A DNA stretch of 64,000 nucleotides from positions 1,612,501-1,676,500 of the forward strand of contig NZ_CP069213.1 of the NCBI RefSeq assembly GCF_016834455.1. Direction: 5' to 3'. The notes beneath the pieces were generated by a model. It did not search any database, was not told the origin of the DNA, and saw only the letters and a program-made list of their open reading frames with translations. Source of the stretch: Shewanella litorisediminis (GTDB taxonomy: Bacteria; Pseudomonadota; Gammaproteobacteria; Enterobacterales; Shewanellaceae). The translations under genes and the position numbers were made by a program. Below are positions 26,627 through 35,537 of this stretch, in pieces (position 1 is the first letter of the stretch; each line of letters opens with the position of its first letter).

Positions 26627-27175
26627 TTGGATGCTTTAACCTTATTGCTTACCCGTCAATCCTGCCCCCGTTTGGTTGACCCGGCGCCGAATGATGCCGA
26701 GCTGAAAACCATTCTCGATGCCGCCCTGCGGGTACCGGATCACGGGGCGCTGAGTCCCTTCGAATTCATTATCGCCACCGGCGACGGCCTTGAGCGACTG
26801 GGCGGCATTTTTGAGTCTGCGGCCAAGAGTCAGGGGGCGGACGAGGCTTTTATCGCCAAGGCGGCCTCCATGCCCAAACGTGCGCCCATGGTCATTACCA
26901 TAGTGGCCAAGTGCCAGGCGCACCCCAAGGTGCCTGTGCTGGAGCAGCAAATTGCGGCTGGCTGCGCGGCCATGGCCATGCAGCAGGCGGCCTTTGCCTT
27001 GGGCCTGGGAGGCATTTGGCGCACCGGCGATTTTGCCTTTGACCGTGCCGTGCATCAGGCTCTTGGCTTGACGGAAATGGACCAGATAGTCGGGTTTCTT
27101 TATCTGGGTACCCCAGCCGTTGACGCGCCGGTCAAGCCCGGCAGAGACGGCATGCAATACGCACGCTACCTCTGA
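26627..27175 (+). CDS. NAD(P)H nitroreductase, YdjA type
   Basis: A 182-residue FMN-dependent nitroreductase-fold enzyme like E. coli YdjA: DALTLLLTRQSCPRLVDPAP at the start, AGCAAMAMQQAAFALGLGGIWRTG in the middle and VGFLYLGTPA near the end. The start is a TTG codon, eight bases after AGAGGA; no in-frame ATG lies close. The natural substrate is unknown. Confidence 0.88.
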   Translation: MDALTLLLTRQSCPRLVDPAPNDAELKTILDAALRVPDHGALSPFEFIIATGDGLERLGGIFESAAKSQGADEAFIAKAASMPKRAPMVITIVAKCQAHPKVPVLEQQIAAGCAAMAMQQAAFALGLGGIWRTGDFAFDRAVHQALGLTEMDQIVGFLYLGTPAVDAPVKPGRDGMQYARYL

Positions 27176-27187
27176 TCCTGCTCCCAA

Positions 27188-27215
27188 AAGAAAAGGCCCC
27201 CCGGGGCCTTTTTTG
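27188..27215. terminator. Bidirectional terminator, nitroreductase / ODP gene
   Basis: An AAAAGGCCC / GGGCCTTTTTT inverted repeat, placed 13 bases after one stop and 3 bases before the other. Confidence 0.9.
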
Positions 27216-27217
27216 CG

Positions 27218-27952
27218 TCAGTCCAGTCCAATGCCCACATCGAGGCTGTCAAACCAATCCAGAAAGGATTTCACCTGCGGCCCTTTAAAGATGCGCCCGT
27301 GTTGGGGGCACATGTACTGAATATCCAAATCCCGCATCCTCGCCACCCAGTTACTCTTGGCGCGATTGGAGGGCATCCAGCGGCGGTGGAAGTACTCCAT
27401 TTTGCTGATATGGCCCGCAAAATCATCAACATAAATATCGGCCTCCGCAGGCTCAAGCGCCGCGCCCACATCCCCCGACATCAGTACTTTGGCCACAGGG
27501 TCGTATACGTGAAAATTGCCGGAAGCATGGAGATAATGGGCAGGGATGAACTGCAGCTCCACGTCGCCCACCTGCAGCTTGCCGCCTTTGTCCTTAATGG
27601 GTTCGTAGCTGATATTGTTCATGCCGAAATGGCGGATAAAACCTTCCCACAACCAGGGAGCATAGAGCTTGGCCTTGGGCAGGGTCTGATCCCAGAGCCC
27701 AAGGGATGAAATGATGTCTGGATCCTGATGGGAGGCAAAAAGATAGGTCAGCTGTTCCAGAGGGACGTGACGAACCAGACTGGCCAACATGGGGGCAAAG
27801 AGTTCAATTCCGCCGGGGTCCATCAGCAGTGACTGATTACCGCTTTGTACCAGATATTGGTTGGTGTCGATGATTTTGTCGTTCTTTTCAGGGTCTCTGC
27901 CAAAATACAGCCATTTATGAGTCGGGGTTTCGACCAGTAATTGTGTCTTCAT
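27218..27952 (-). CDS. Diiron oxygen-binding (ODP/flavodiiron-like) metallo-beta-lactamase-fold protein
   Basis: A 244-residue protein with the metallo-beta-lactamase fold of the flavodiiron/ODP group but no flavodoxin domain. Candidate iron ligands are H75, D77, D79 (HQDPD), H142 (HYLHASGN), D161 (MSGDVG) and H218 (PQHGR). The canonical flavodiiron motif is HxExDH; here it is H-x-D-x-D. In Treponema a related stand-alone protein, ODP, binds oxygen and feeds a chemotaxis system. The gene follows, 16 bases downstream, a gene for a chemoreceptor-tip-like protein, which supports a sensor rather than a hydrolase role. Confidence 0.75.
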   Translation of the reverse strand: MKTQLLVETPTHKWLYFGRDPEKNDKIIDTNQYLVQSGNQSLLMDPGGIELFAPMLASLVRHVPLEQLTYLFASHQDPDIISSLGLWDQTLPKAKLYAPWLWEGFIRHFGMNNISYEPIKDKGGKLQVGDVELQFIPAHYLHASGNFHVYDPVAKVLMSGDVGAALEPAEADIYVDDFAGHISKMEYFHRRWMPSNRAKSNWVARMRDLDIQYMCPQHGRIFKGPQVKSFLDWFDSLDVGIGLD

Positions 27953-27968
27953 TGGTTAATCCTTAACG

Positions 27969-28580
27969 TCAATGGGAGTCAAACAGGCGTATGGCGGTGT
28001 CTACCCGCTCGCGGATCTGAGCGGCAACCGTATCGACTTTATTGGCCACATCCACAAAGATGGCCTGAAATCGCCCATCAACCCGGCAAGCTTCGACACG
28101 GCAAATGGAGGCGAGGGCATTGGCGCTGCGCAGGTTTTGTTTCAGGTCCAGTAGCTGCACCTGCATCTTGCTGAGCACCTGATTGAAGTCGCTTTCCAAT
28201 CTGGCATAGTTCTCTTCGGTGGTTTCGATGGCGCCCGCCATGCTGTAGGCATACGTTGCGCTGCTCGCCTTGTCGCGGGCGGCATGGAAATAGTGCAGGG
28301 CGGTGGCCGTGCGCGCGGTGCGGGTTGCCAGCTTGCTGGCTTCCTTTGCCAGTTGGTTGATTTCGTTGGCAGCACGCTTGGTGTAACCGGCCAGCTCATC
28401 GATATAGTGGGTCAACGCCTTAAACCCAAGGGCGGCACTGCCAATACGGCTCGAGGCCGCCTGGGCATTACTGGCGGTGAGATTGATTTCCTTGCAGCTG
28501 GCGAGTGTGTGGTTAAGCTCTGCGGCGACCATGGCCGCAGTGACATAGTAGGGCCGTCGTCCCTGAGAAATATTCTGCAT
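27969..28580 (-). CDS. Soluble chemoreceptor-tip-like helical protein
   Basis: A 203-residue protein predicted to be entirely helical, with no membrane segment or sensor domain. Residues 31-74 (EINLTASNAQAASSRIG then GFKALTHYIDELAGYTKRAANEI) align by eye with the hairpin tip of methyl-accepting chemotaxis proteins (NLLALNAAIEAARAGExGxGF followed by AVVADEVRxLAxxxxxAxxEI), though several residues that bind CheA and CheW are changed. The rest looks like a coiled coil. ATG 28580 has AAGGAA seven bases upstream. It is the first gene of a two-gene unit with the diiron protein. Confidence 0.65.
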   Translation of the reverse strand: MQNISQGRRPYYVTAAMVAAELNHTLASCKEINLTASNAQAASSRIGSAALGFKALTHYIDELAGYTKRAANEINQLAKEASKLATRTARTATALHYFHAARDKASSATYAYSMAGAIETTEENYARLESDFNQVLSKMQVQLLDLKQNLRSANALASICRVEACRVDGRFQAIFVDVANKVDTVAAQIRERVDTAIRLFDSH

Positions 28581-28675
28581 GATGAATTTCCTTCCCGATG
28601 ACAGCTAAAGTATAGTCAGGGTTAATAAATTTGCGCCGCGAAGAAAAATTCTGCGGCCTGGCTGAAGGAATTGCC

Positions 28676-29185
28676 TTGGAACCCATCTTCACTGAGCGCT
28701 TAACCTTGCGCGAATTCAACCTGACAGATGCAGATGACATTCTTGCGCTGCTCACCACCCCCGACTTTATCCGTAATATCGGTGACAGGGGCGTGAAAGA
28801 CCTTGAGAGTGCCCATACTTACCTCAAAGATGGCCCTATCAAGAGTTATCGCGAGCACGGCTTTGGGTTATGGCGCATCGGTCTGGCAGAAGATGACCGC
28901 TTTATCGGTACTTGCGGCTTGATCCTGCGCGACACTCTGCCGGCGGTGGACATAGGCTATGCCTTGCTGCCAACCTTTTATGGACAGGGGTTTGCCATCG
29001 AAGCCGCGCGGGCCTGTATGGCAACGCGGCTGGATTTTGGTTTGGAGCAGGTGATAGCCATTGTGGCGGAAGACAACCTGCCGTCCCAACGATTATTGGA
29101 AAAATTAGGCATGCAATTCTCGGGTCGCATCCCCTTTGGGGAACCCGCCGAAAATGTACGGTTATACAAACTTATATCTGATTGA
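28676..29185 (+). CDS. GNAT-family N-acetyltransferase
   Basis: A 169-residue acetyltransferase of the RimJ/RimL type (EPIFTERLTLREFN at the start; acetyl-CoA loop TFYGQGFAIEAARA). I place the start at TTG 28676, six bases after AAGGA, because the family begins with this ERLTLR segment. A TTG at 28631 is also in frame but has no ribosome binding site. It diverges from the chemoreceptor-tip-like gene. Confidence 0.8.
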   Translation: MEPIFTERLTLREFNLTDADDILALLTTPDFIRNIGDRGVKDLESAHTYLKDGPIKSYREHGFGLWRIGLAEDDRFIGTCGLILRDTLPAVDIGYALLPTFYGQGFAIEAARACMATRLDFGLEQVIAIVAEDNLPSQRLLEKLGMQFSGRIPFGEPAENVRLYKLISD

Positions 29186-29197
29186 TTTATATAAATC
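29184..29197. repeat. 14-bp perfect palindrome
   Basis: GATTTATATAAATC begins within the stop codon of the acetyltransferase gene. It might be a protein-binding site; no T tract follows. Confidence 0.4.
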
Positions 29198-29371
29198 TAT
29201 TTTGATTGTCACCCAGGCGTTTCTCCACTAAAATTTGCGCGTTTTCCGGGGCCTTTGCAGCGACTGATTTGCGAAGGCCGTATTGACGCCCTACCTCGAA
29301 ATAATGGTCCATTTTCCCGCCCGGACCCTTGAGTACAGCGAAAGCGTGGCTTTTGTTTGAGTCTTGCAATC

Positions 29372-29995
29372 ATGGTTTGTGAGTTCAGTGAGTCTGTGCT
29401 CGATGGCATCGCAGATGCGATTGTCGATCGCGGTTATATTTGTATCGATAATTTGTTTGAACCCGAGGTTGTTGCCAGATTAAGGGACAAGGTCTTTGCC
29501 GAGGCCGACGCAACCTTTAAACCGGCCAGCATTGGCCGGGGGCAGGAGCAGCATCGCAACACCGACATTCGTCGCGACAGCATTCGTTGGCTGGAGCCCC
29601 ATTGTGCGGTGGACAATAGTTACTTGTTGCTGATGGAATCGTTAAAAAATGGCCTGAATCGTCGGCTGTTTATGGGGCTGTTTGATTATGAAAGCCACTA
29701 TGCGCTCTACCGTCCCGGTGCCTTCTACAAAAAGCACGTCGATGCCTTAAAGGGCAGCCAGAATCGTATTTTGACGACGGTGTTTTTTATGAATCCTGAG
29801 TGGCAGCCGGATCATGGTGGCGTCCTCAAACTCTACGAAGAAGACGATAGCCTGATTGAAGAACTGGCGCCCCTGATGGGGCGGTTGGTCATTTTCCTGT
29901 CGGAGCGCTTTCCCCACGAAGTGATGCCCACAAATGTCGACAGAGCCAGTATTGCGGGCTGGTTCAGGGTGGCGGGCAGCCAGCATGGCTTTTAA
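29372..29995 (+). CDS. 2OG-Fe(II) oxygenase family protein
   Basis: A 207-residue double-stranded beta-helix oxygenase of the prolyl-4-hydroxylase-like group. Iron ligands are likely the H and D of KKHVDALKG and the H of RFPHEVMP; the 2-oxoglutarate arginine would be in GWFRV. The substrate may be a protein side chain but cannot be told. An in-frame TTG lies 15 bases upstream of the ATG chosen; neither has a strong ribosome binding site. Confidence 0.85.
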   Translation: MVCEFSESVLDGIADAIVDRGYICIDNLFEPEVVARLRDKVFAEADATFKPASIGRGQEQHRNTDIRRDSIRWLEPHCAVDNSYLLLMESLKNGLNRRLFMGLFDYESHYALYRPGAFYKKHVDALKGSQNRILTTVFFMNPEWQPDHGGVLKLYEEDDSLIEELAPLMGRLVIFLSERFPHEVMPTNVDRASIAGWFRVAGSQHGF

Positions 29996-30030
29996 CTGCT
30001 GACGACTGACACGGGGCTGACTTTGCCCCA

Positions 30031-30061
30031 ATAAAAAAGGATGCCAATGGCATCCTTTTTT
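30031..30061. terminator. Bidirectional terminator, oxygenase / porin
   Basis: AAAAAAGGATGCC, an AAT loop, then GGCATCCTTTTTT. Confidence 0.93.
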
Positions 30062-30074
30062 GCATGGCAGGTAA

Positions 30075-31574
30075 TCAGAACGCCAGAATCAGGTCGCTCG
30101 AGAACACCCAGCCATTGGCCCCCACTTGGAAGGGCACACTGGAATAACCTACAGGGGAGTCGTTCAGATACAGGCCCTGGAAGTTTAATCTCAGTTCACG
30201 CCGACCCAACGGGAAGTAATTCACCCCCACGGTGATATCGTATGGGTCGCCATAATCACCAAAGATCTGCGAATAGCCTGCGTAGGCTTGCAGCTTATTG
30301 GGTATCACCATGGCGCTGCCCTGGATTTGGAAGCCTGAATCGTCAATTGAGTCCACCGGAATGGGGCCTGTGGTTACAAAGTCGTCCAGCCAGCGCTGAT
30401 AAACCTCGGCCTCAAGCGACCAACCCTTGTATTTAAAGCCGCCATTTACCGCGGCCATCTGATAGGTGGCTTTGCGGATATCGCCACCTGTCATAAAGGG
30501 ATCGGTTCTGAAGATAAGCGTCCCATCCGACAATCTCAACTGACTGTTTTCAAAGCCTTCGGTGCCGGGCTGTCCCTGAGCATCTTCGCGGCTGTGGGTG
30601 AAATGTACGCCAAAGAGGGTGGCAAATTCGTCGTGGTACTCGTAGTCACCCAAGCCTTGACCTGGGCCATACTCGCCCGTGGTGGGCATCCACCACAGGG
30701 CGCCGGACAGGGTGTTTAAATCGCCATCAAGCTGGGCTGCATTGACCCCGAGCTGACTTAAGTTGTTACCTATCATGGCGCGGTATTCAAGCCCCTTTGC
30801 CAGTTTACCGCTGGCCCATATCCCCGTGGTGTAAGAGCCACGGAAGAATTCGTCAGCGATGGTGCGATGGTCATTCTTGAGCCAGTTGGGGAAGGTGTAA
30901 TTGGTGGAGCGGGTGGAGGGCAATCCACCTATCCCGGCATAGAGATTAAAGGCTTCATCAAACTGGAACCCCATGTTACCGCCCAGCACCACTTGCGCCG
31001 GGTCGCCCTGACTGGTGTTTGATGTCCAGGCATAGAGCAGATAACGGAATCTGGGGTCAAACAACCAGCCCTTGAAGTTGAGGGTAATTTTCTGAAACTG
31101 CAGATCGTTGCGCAGATCCAGATCGCTGCTGCGGCCAAAGCTGTCCGTGTAGGTTTCGTCCAGACCTTTCTGGTTGAGATAACGGGCATAGGTAAAGGCA
31201 CTGATATCCAATTCGCCCCACTCGTCACGGGCGAGAACAAAGCCTTTGCCGGGTTCAAAAATACCGCTCTCTGGCTTGGGGTCTGCCTGGGGTTTTGGCG
31301 GTGGGCGTTTCTCCGGTGATTGGCTTTCTACACGCCTGGCTTCTGCGCTCAGGATGGCCGCAGACTCTGGCGATGCCTCACTCACTTCGGACTCCAGCGA
31401 TGCAATGCGTCTCTCAAACTCCCGGCTTTGGGCATCAAGCTCTGCTTTCATAGCCTTGAGTGCGGCAAGCTCTTTGGCAATTTCCTCTGCGCGTTTATCG
31501 CTGATTTCTGCCAGTGACATCCCGGGCGCCAGTAAAGCCGCGGTCACCAGGATGCCGATTAAGGATGGTTTCAT
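30075..31574 (-). CDS. Outer-membrane porin with N-terminal coiled coil
   Basis: A 499-residue beta-barrel protein: signal peptide (cleavage near MSLA), a helical segment at residues 25-68 (DKRAEEIAKELAALKAMKAEL and so on) of the kind that trimerises porins, a proline-rich linker (KRPPPKPQADPKPES), then a barrel ending in F. It resembles the phosphate-selective (OprO/OprP-like) porins but the cargo is unknown. Last gene of a three-gene unit with an OprD-type porin and an amidohydrolase. Confidence 0.78.
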   Translation of the reverse strand: MKPSLIGILVTAALLAPGMSLAEISDKRAEEIAKELAALKAMKAELDAQSREFERRIASLESEVSEASPESAAILSAEARRVESQSPEKRPPPKPQADPKPESGIFEPGKGFVLARDEWGELDISAFTYARYLNQKGLDETYTDSFGRSSDLDLRNDLQFQKITLNFKGWLFDPRFRYLLYAWTSNTSQGDPAQVVLGGNMGFQFDEAFNLYAGIGGLPSTRSTNYTFPNWLKNDHRTIADEFFRGSYTTGIWASGKLAKGLEYRAMIGNNLSQLGVNAAQLDGDLNTLSGALWWMPTTGEYGPGQGLGDYEYHDEFATLFGVHFTHSREDAQGQPGTEGFENSQLRLSDGTLIFRTDPFMTGGDIRKATYQMAAVNGGFKYKGWSLEAEVYQRWLDDFVTTGPIPVDSIDDSGFQIQGSAMVIPNKLQAYAGYSQIFGDYGDPYDITVGVNYFPLGRRELRLNFQGLYLNDSPVGYSSVPFQVGANGWVFSSDLILAF

Positions 31575-31599
31575 GTGGTTTTCCTTGTCGTTCGTGGAA

Positions 31600-32907
31600 T
31601 CACAGTAGATTGAAGTCGTAATTGACGATTATCCTGAAATCGAGGAAATCGTAGGCACCGGCAAAGTCGTCGTCCTGATCCACATAGGCCGCACGCATCC
31701 TCAGCCAAACCCGGTCACTCCAGCTCTCTTTGAGTCGCCAGTCCAGGGTCAGATCGTATTCGGTTTCATCGGCGCTGGCGGCAGGGCCCGTCTCCGGGGT
31801 ATCGCCGTGGACAATATTGGTGAAAAGACTCATATCACCCGGGCCCACGCGGCCCAAATCCAGTGAAAAACCCAACATGTAAGCGTCTTCACCGGCGCGG
31901 TCGAAGTCATCCACAATCACTGACAGGTAGTTGGCCGGGTTACCAAAGGGTTTGATGATACCGTGGTCGTCATCCGTGGTACTGGCACCAAAGCGCCAGC
32001 TGAATGGCCCATGCTTCAGTTCAACCTTGGCGGCCAGCATCTGGGTGTCGAAGTTTCCAATCAGTTCATCGCCGCTGCTTTGCTGGGCCGTGTACTGTAA
32101 ATTGGCACTGATGGTGCTGCTTTTGGCGATTTTGAATGGGTGCTCCACCTTGGCAAAAAAGGTATCGAAGGTGTCGAAGGTGTGCTGATAGATGGCGCCT
32201 ACCGTTGTGCCACCCGCTGCTATGTACCTGGCACCGGCAAAACCTGTGCCTTCATCACTGTCAGCGGCTCCAGCAGCCTCAGACATGGAGATAAAGTCAT
32301 CGTCACTTTTGCCCTTTATCTTGTCCACATAGCCTGCCATATAGCCAAAGCCAGTTTGGGAGGTATTACCGATGGCGATACCCTCAAAGGTGTTGGGGAC
32401 CATGCGGATATCGTGGCTGCCAAGATAGGGCAGTTCAAAGCGCTGACGGCCAATGCGCATGCCGTGATTCTCGGCGAAACGTATTGTCAGGTTGGCCTCG
32501 CCGAGCACGGTAAAACTCTCTTGTCCCGGCTTGAAGAGACCCGTGCCGTCCTTGTCATCCGGCCCATAGAGTTTTTGTGAGGTGTAGAGAGTGGCATTGA
32601 CCCTGAGCCAGTCACCCAGCCAGCCTGATTTGTACTCCAGCGCGCCCCCCAATGCCCAGCCGACACTGTCTGCCTTGGTATCCCTGTCCCGGTCGAGGTA
32701 ATAGGTTCGGGGTTTGAGGATGAGGCCTGAGTCTCCCCAGAAATCTGCTTTGTGGGTGTCAGGGGTTTCTATGGGGTTAACATCACTCTCCTGATTCGGC
32801 TCATGATCGGGCTCGTCTGATACCTGCTGCTGAGCCAGGGCGGTAACAGGAAACGTTACCGCCGGCATCAGTATACAGGCCACTAGCCATAGTGATTTTG
32901 TGGCCAT
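31600..32907 (-). CDS. OprD-family porin
   Basis: A 435-residue outer-membrane channel. After the signal peptide (to about residue 25, ALAQQ) and an acidic linker, FWGDSGLILKPRTYYLDRD opens the barrel in the way of OprD-type porins, with MRIGRQRFELPYLGSHDIRM in the first third. Such porins admit amino acids, small peptides or aromatic acids. It lies 25 bases upstream of the other porin gene and 9 bases after the amidohydrolase. Confidence 0.87.
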   Translation of the reverse strand: MATKSLWLVACILMPAVTFPVTALAQQQVSDEPDHEPNQESDVNPIETPDTHKADFWGDSGLILKPRTYYLDRDRDTKADSVGWALGGALEYKSGWLGDWLRVNATLYTSQKLYGPDDKDGTGLFKPGQESFTVLGEANLTIRFAENHGMRIGRQRFELPYLGSHDIRMVPNTFEGIAIGNTSQTGFGYMAGYVDKIKGKSDDDFISMSEAAGAADSDEGTGFAGARYIAAGGTTVGAIYQHTFDTFDTFFAKVEHPFKIAKSSTISANLQYTAQQSSGDELIGNFDTQMLAAKVELKHGPFSWRFGASTTDDDHGIIKPFGNPANYLSVIVDDFDRAGEDAYMLGFSLDLGRVGPGDMSLFTNIVHGDTPETGPAASADETEYDLTLDWRLKESWSDRVWLRMRAAYVDQDDDFAGAYDFLDFRIIVNYDFNLL

Positions 32908-32916
32908 AGTCCGTCC

Positions 32917-34089
32917 TTAGCTGCCAGTCTTTTTACAGACTTGGGGGGCGTGGTAATCGAGGTTCATCAGCCGGAAATAGTTTTCCCCCAGCGCTATATG
33001 GCGAAACGCGTTGTCATCCATAAATTTGTGGGCTCGGCCGGTGACGTCCAGCTCCTTGGCGTACTGATCTCTGGCCTTGGTATTGGCCGCAACAAAGTCA
33101 GAGCCGGGCAAAATTCGGGTAGGGTAGGCGTTGAAGAAGTCGATAAAAATCGGGCCCCACTGGTGATAGGCGTTGTAAAGCACATCCCAGGAGATATCCA
33201 GCATCAAATTGGGATACTTATCCAGGAGATCCTTCATGATGGACACGTGCAGGTTGGGGGGAATGGTGGTGAGTTCTTTCGACAGCCCCATGTGGGCCCA
33301 GACAATTTTATTGTCGGGATACTTATCCAGCAGGTATTCCATCAACGGCAGGTATTTGGTGGGATCCTCATCCTTGCCCAGGTCCGAGTGCAGGGTAACC
33401 GGAATATTGCGCTCACGCAGCACCGCCATAAAGGGCGCCCAGCCATCGATGCTCTCGAAAGTGGCAGGTTCATGCAGGTTGCCTACCAGGGCTTGTTTCA
33501 TCACGTTCAGCTCACCGCTCCAACTGAACATGCCGGGGTATTCTTTGTCGTACAGCTCAATGATTTTGACTATGTTCTCCGGATGGGCAAGGTCCATAAA
33601 GGTCATCGACAGCGTGATATGCAGGTTATCGTGGGGATAAGCCACCACTTCCATACCGTTCACAAAGTCATTTTTAATACTGGGCGAGGCGGGTACGCCC
33701 TGACAGTCGAGGTAGTAGGTACAGCCCGACTTGAGATCAAGCACCTGACCTATGCCGAAATAGTTCACGAAACGTACGCTGGTTTTATCAAAGATACCGA
33801 AAAGCTCCTGGGGCGGAATGGCCGCGCCGCCAAAAGGCCGTGGATGGAAATGGGCATCCACCACCGCGGTGTAAGGCTCCTTCTCGCGATCGTAACAAGC
33901 CTGCTCCTCTGGTGGCAGCTTAAAGGATGCCAGCGAGCGCTTGCTGCTGACCATGGGCTTATCGGCGGGTGCAGCGCTTTCAGTTTCGGGTGCAGAAGAC
34001 GTGCACGCTGACAGCAATGCCAGGGTAGGCAAGGTAATAAAAAGAGGACGGAGCGATTGGGCTAAGCGGGTAATGCGAGGTGCGTTCAT
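32917..34089 (-). CDS. Amidohydrolase-family lipoprotein
   Basis: A 390-residue TIM-barrel hydrolase of the amidohydrolase-2 group anchored as a lipoprotein (lipobox LLSAC at about residues 25-29). Seen: the metal-binding DAHFHPR at the first strand, a histidine in VTLHSDLG, another in IVWAHMGLS, and the aspartate in LPGSDFV. The substrate is not recognisable; amidohydrolase-2 enzymes often decarboxylate or hydrolyse aromatic or lactone compounds. As the first gene before two porins, it suggests uptake and processing of one nutrient at the cell surface or periplasm. Confidence 0.82.
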   Translation of the reverse strand: MNAPRITRLAQSLRPLFITLPTLALLSACTSSAPETESAAPADKPMVSSKRSLASFKLPPEEQACYDREKEPYTAVVDAHFHPRPFGGAAIPPQELFGIFDKTSVRFVNYFGIGQVLDLKSGCTYYLDCQGVPASPSIKNDFVNGMEVVAYPHDNLHITLSMTFMDLAHPENIVKIIELYDKEYPGMFSWSGELNVMKQALVGNLHEPATFESIDGWAPFMAVLRERNIPVTLHSDLGKDEDPTKYLPLMEYLLDKYPDNKIVWAHMGLSKELTTIPPNLHVSIMKDLLDKYPNLMLDISWDVLYNAYHQWGPIFIDFFNAYPTRILPGSDFVAANTKARDQYAKELDVTGRAHKFMDDNAFRHIALGENYFRLMNLDYHAPQVCKKTGS

Positions 34090-34108
34090 GGCGGATCCTT
34101 GTCGTTAC

Positions 34109-34125
34109 ATTCCGGTCAATGGAAT
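34109..34125. promoter_or_regulatory. Inverted repeat upstream of the amidohydrolase operon
   Basis: ATTCC-N7-GGAAT sits 20 bases upstream of the amidohydrolase ATG; another palindrome, TTGAG-GTA-CTCAA, lies at 34190-34202. Either might be an operator for the operon. Confidence 0.35.
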
Positions 34126-34363
34126 AAAACCGCGTGGCTGAACGAGTGGTGGTAGAAAGTATTTGCCTCGATTCAGTCGCTTGGCTGGTTTGAGGTACTC
34201 AAAAAAGAGTAGGTGGCTTTTCGCTGGATGTGGCTCGTGCGAAAGTCTGATTTGCAACAGTATAAAGTGTGGTAGGGAAGTGGGATTTCTTCCCCAATCG
34301 CTATGTTTTTATCGGTTTTTTCTGATAAAACAGGGAAAGATCCTCACACACAAAGGAAGCCCG

Positions 34364-34966
34364 ATGCTGAATCAGAATGTCCCCCAATTGTCCGGGGAGC
34401 TTGTCGTCCTCGAACCCCTCGGTCTGAACCATGTACCGGCATTACAATTGGTGGTGGCCGATGGCAAGTTGTGGGAACTGTGGTTTACCAGTGTGCCCGA
34501 GCCCGACAGTGTGAAGGCCTACGTCGGGAAAGCTCTGCAACAGCAGGCCGAGGGAAGTGCCATTCCCTTTGCCGTCAGGGCGCGTCACAGCGGTGAAGTG
34601 GTTGGCTGTACCCGTATTTGCAACCGGGTGTTGGAACACCGACGGGCAGAGATTGGTTACACCTGGTATGGCAAGAGTGTGCAGCGCAGTGGTATCAACA
34701 CAGAGACCAAGTTACTGCTGCTCGACTACTGCTTTAATGAACTCGATTGTATTGCAGTGGAGTTTCGAACCCATTGGCATAATAGGGCGTCCCGCGAGGC
34801 GATTGCCCGCTTGGGGGCGAGACAGGATGGGGTGCTGAGAAATCACCAGATCATGAAAGACGGTACCCTGAGAGACACAGTGGTGTTTTCGCTGCTTGAT
34901 ACGGAGTGGCCGGCGGCCAGAAAGCATCTGAGGTTTCGACTTGCACACCATGGGGCCGAGCAATAA
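34364..34966 (+). CDS. GNAT-family N-acetyltransferase
   Basis: A 200-residue acetyltransferase: LSGELVVLEPLGLNHVPAL at the start, FAVRARHSGEVVGCTRI in the core and IGYTWYGKSVQRSGINTETKLLLLDYCF as the acetyl-CoA-binding region. The canonical Q/RxxGxG loop is replaced by KSVQRSGINTE, as in the RimJ-like subgroup. AAAGGAAG before ATG 34364 sets the start; the open frame upstream to 34163 has no ribosome binding site. Confidence 0.8.
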   Translation: MLNQNVPQLSGELVVLEPLGLNHVPALQLVVADGKLWELWFTSVPEPDSVKAYVGKALQQQAEGSAIPFAVRARHSGEVVGCTRICNRVLEHRRAEIGYTWYGKSVQRSGINTETKLLLLDYCFNELDCIAVEFRTHWHNRASREAIARLGARQDGVLRNHQIMKDGTLRDTVVFSLLDTEWPAARKHLRFRLAHHGAEQ

Positions 34967-35070
34967 CAAGGCTAATGGCATCAGCACAGGGAGATAAGGG
35001 CGATGAAAAACTTGATTGTCGTCCCCGGCTTCGTGTAGTTTTGCCAAAAACCTTGAAGGAAATCACAGTT

Positions 35071-35487
35071 ATGGCTTCAGTGCGCGTTATCTTTTCCCGT
35101 CTTTTTGTTTCCCTCAGCCTGGCTGCTACCCTCAGTGTTCCCGCGCTGGCTGACAACGCCGAAAAAGCCCTGGCGGGCGAGCTGCTGGAATGTGCGGCTT
35201 ATTATCAAATCAGCTCCGAGGCCATCACTGCCATGAATGCGCCGCAAATGCAGGCGGTTGGTGAGCGTCTTAAGGCCTCTGCCGACGAAAGCCTGACACT
35301 GGCAGGCAAATACTATGGTGACGGCGACTTGGACGCGGCGCTGAAAGAAACCCGTGACCGGCAGATAGCCTCTATGGCGGGCTCCTCTAGTCTTGGTAAT
35401 CTGATGGCCAAGTACAAAGAAAGCTGCAAGACCTTGTTGGCGGATCCCAACGCCAGACTCGAATACTGGCAGATGGCGACCATGTAA
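35071..35487 (+). CDS. Small exported protein of unknown function
   Basis: A 138-residue protein with a clear signal peptide (cleaved after VPALA, about residue 28) and a helical mature part with two cysteines (ECAAYYQ and ESCKTLL) that may form a disulphide. I do not recognise a family by name. ATG 35071 has AAGGAA nine bases upstream. A terminator follows. Confidence 0.75.
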   Translation: MASVRVIFSRLFVSLSLAATLSVPALADNAEKALAGELLECAAYYQISSEAITAMNAPQMQAVGERLKASADESLTLAGKYYGDGDLDAALKETRDRQIASMAGSSSLGNLMAKYKESCKTLLADPNARLEYWQMATM

Positions 35488-35511
35488 GGTTTGCAGCCCG
35501 GAAATACGATT

Positions 35512-35537
35512 AAAACGCCCCCAGGGGCGTTTTTTTA
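35512..35537 (+). terminator. Terminator of the small exported protein gene
   Basis: AAACGCCC / GGGGCGTTTTTTT hairpin. Confidence 0.9.

Noticed and set aside
32941-34011. Forward open frame of 356 codons over the amidohydrolase gene
   Set aside because: The opposite strand encodes a lipoprotein with metal-binding motifs; the forward frame has none.
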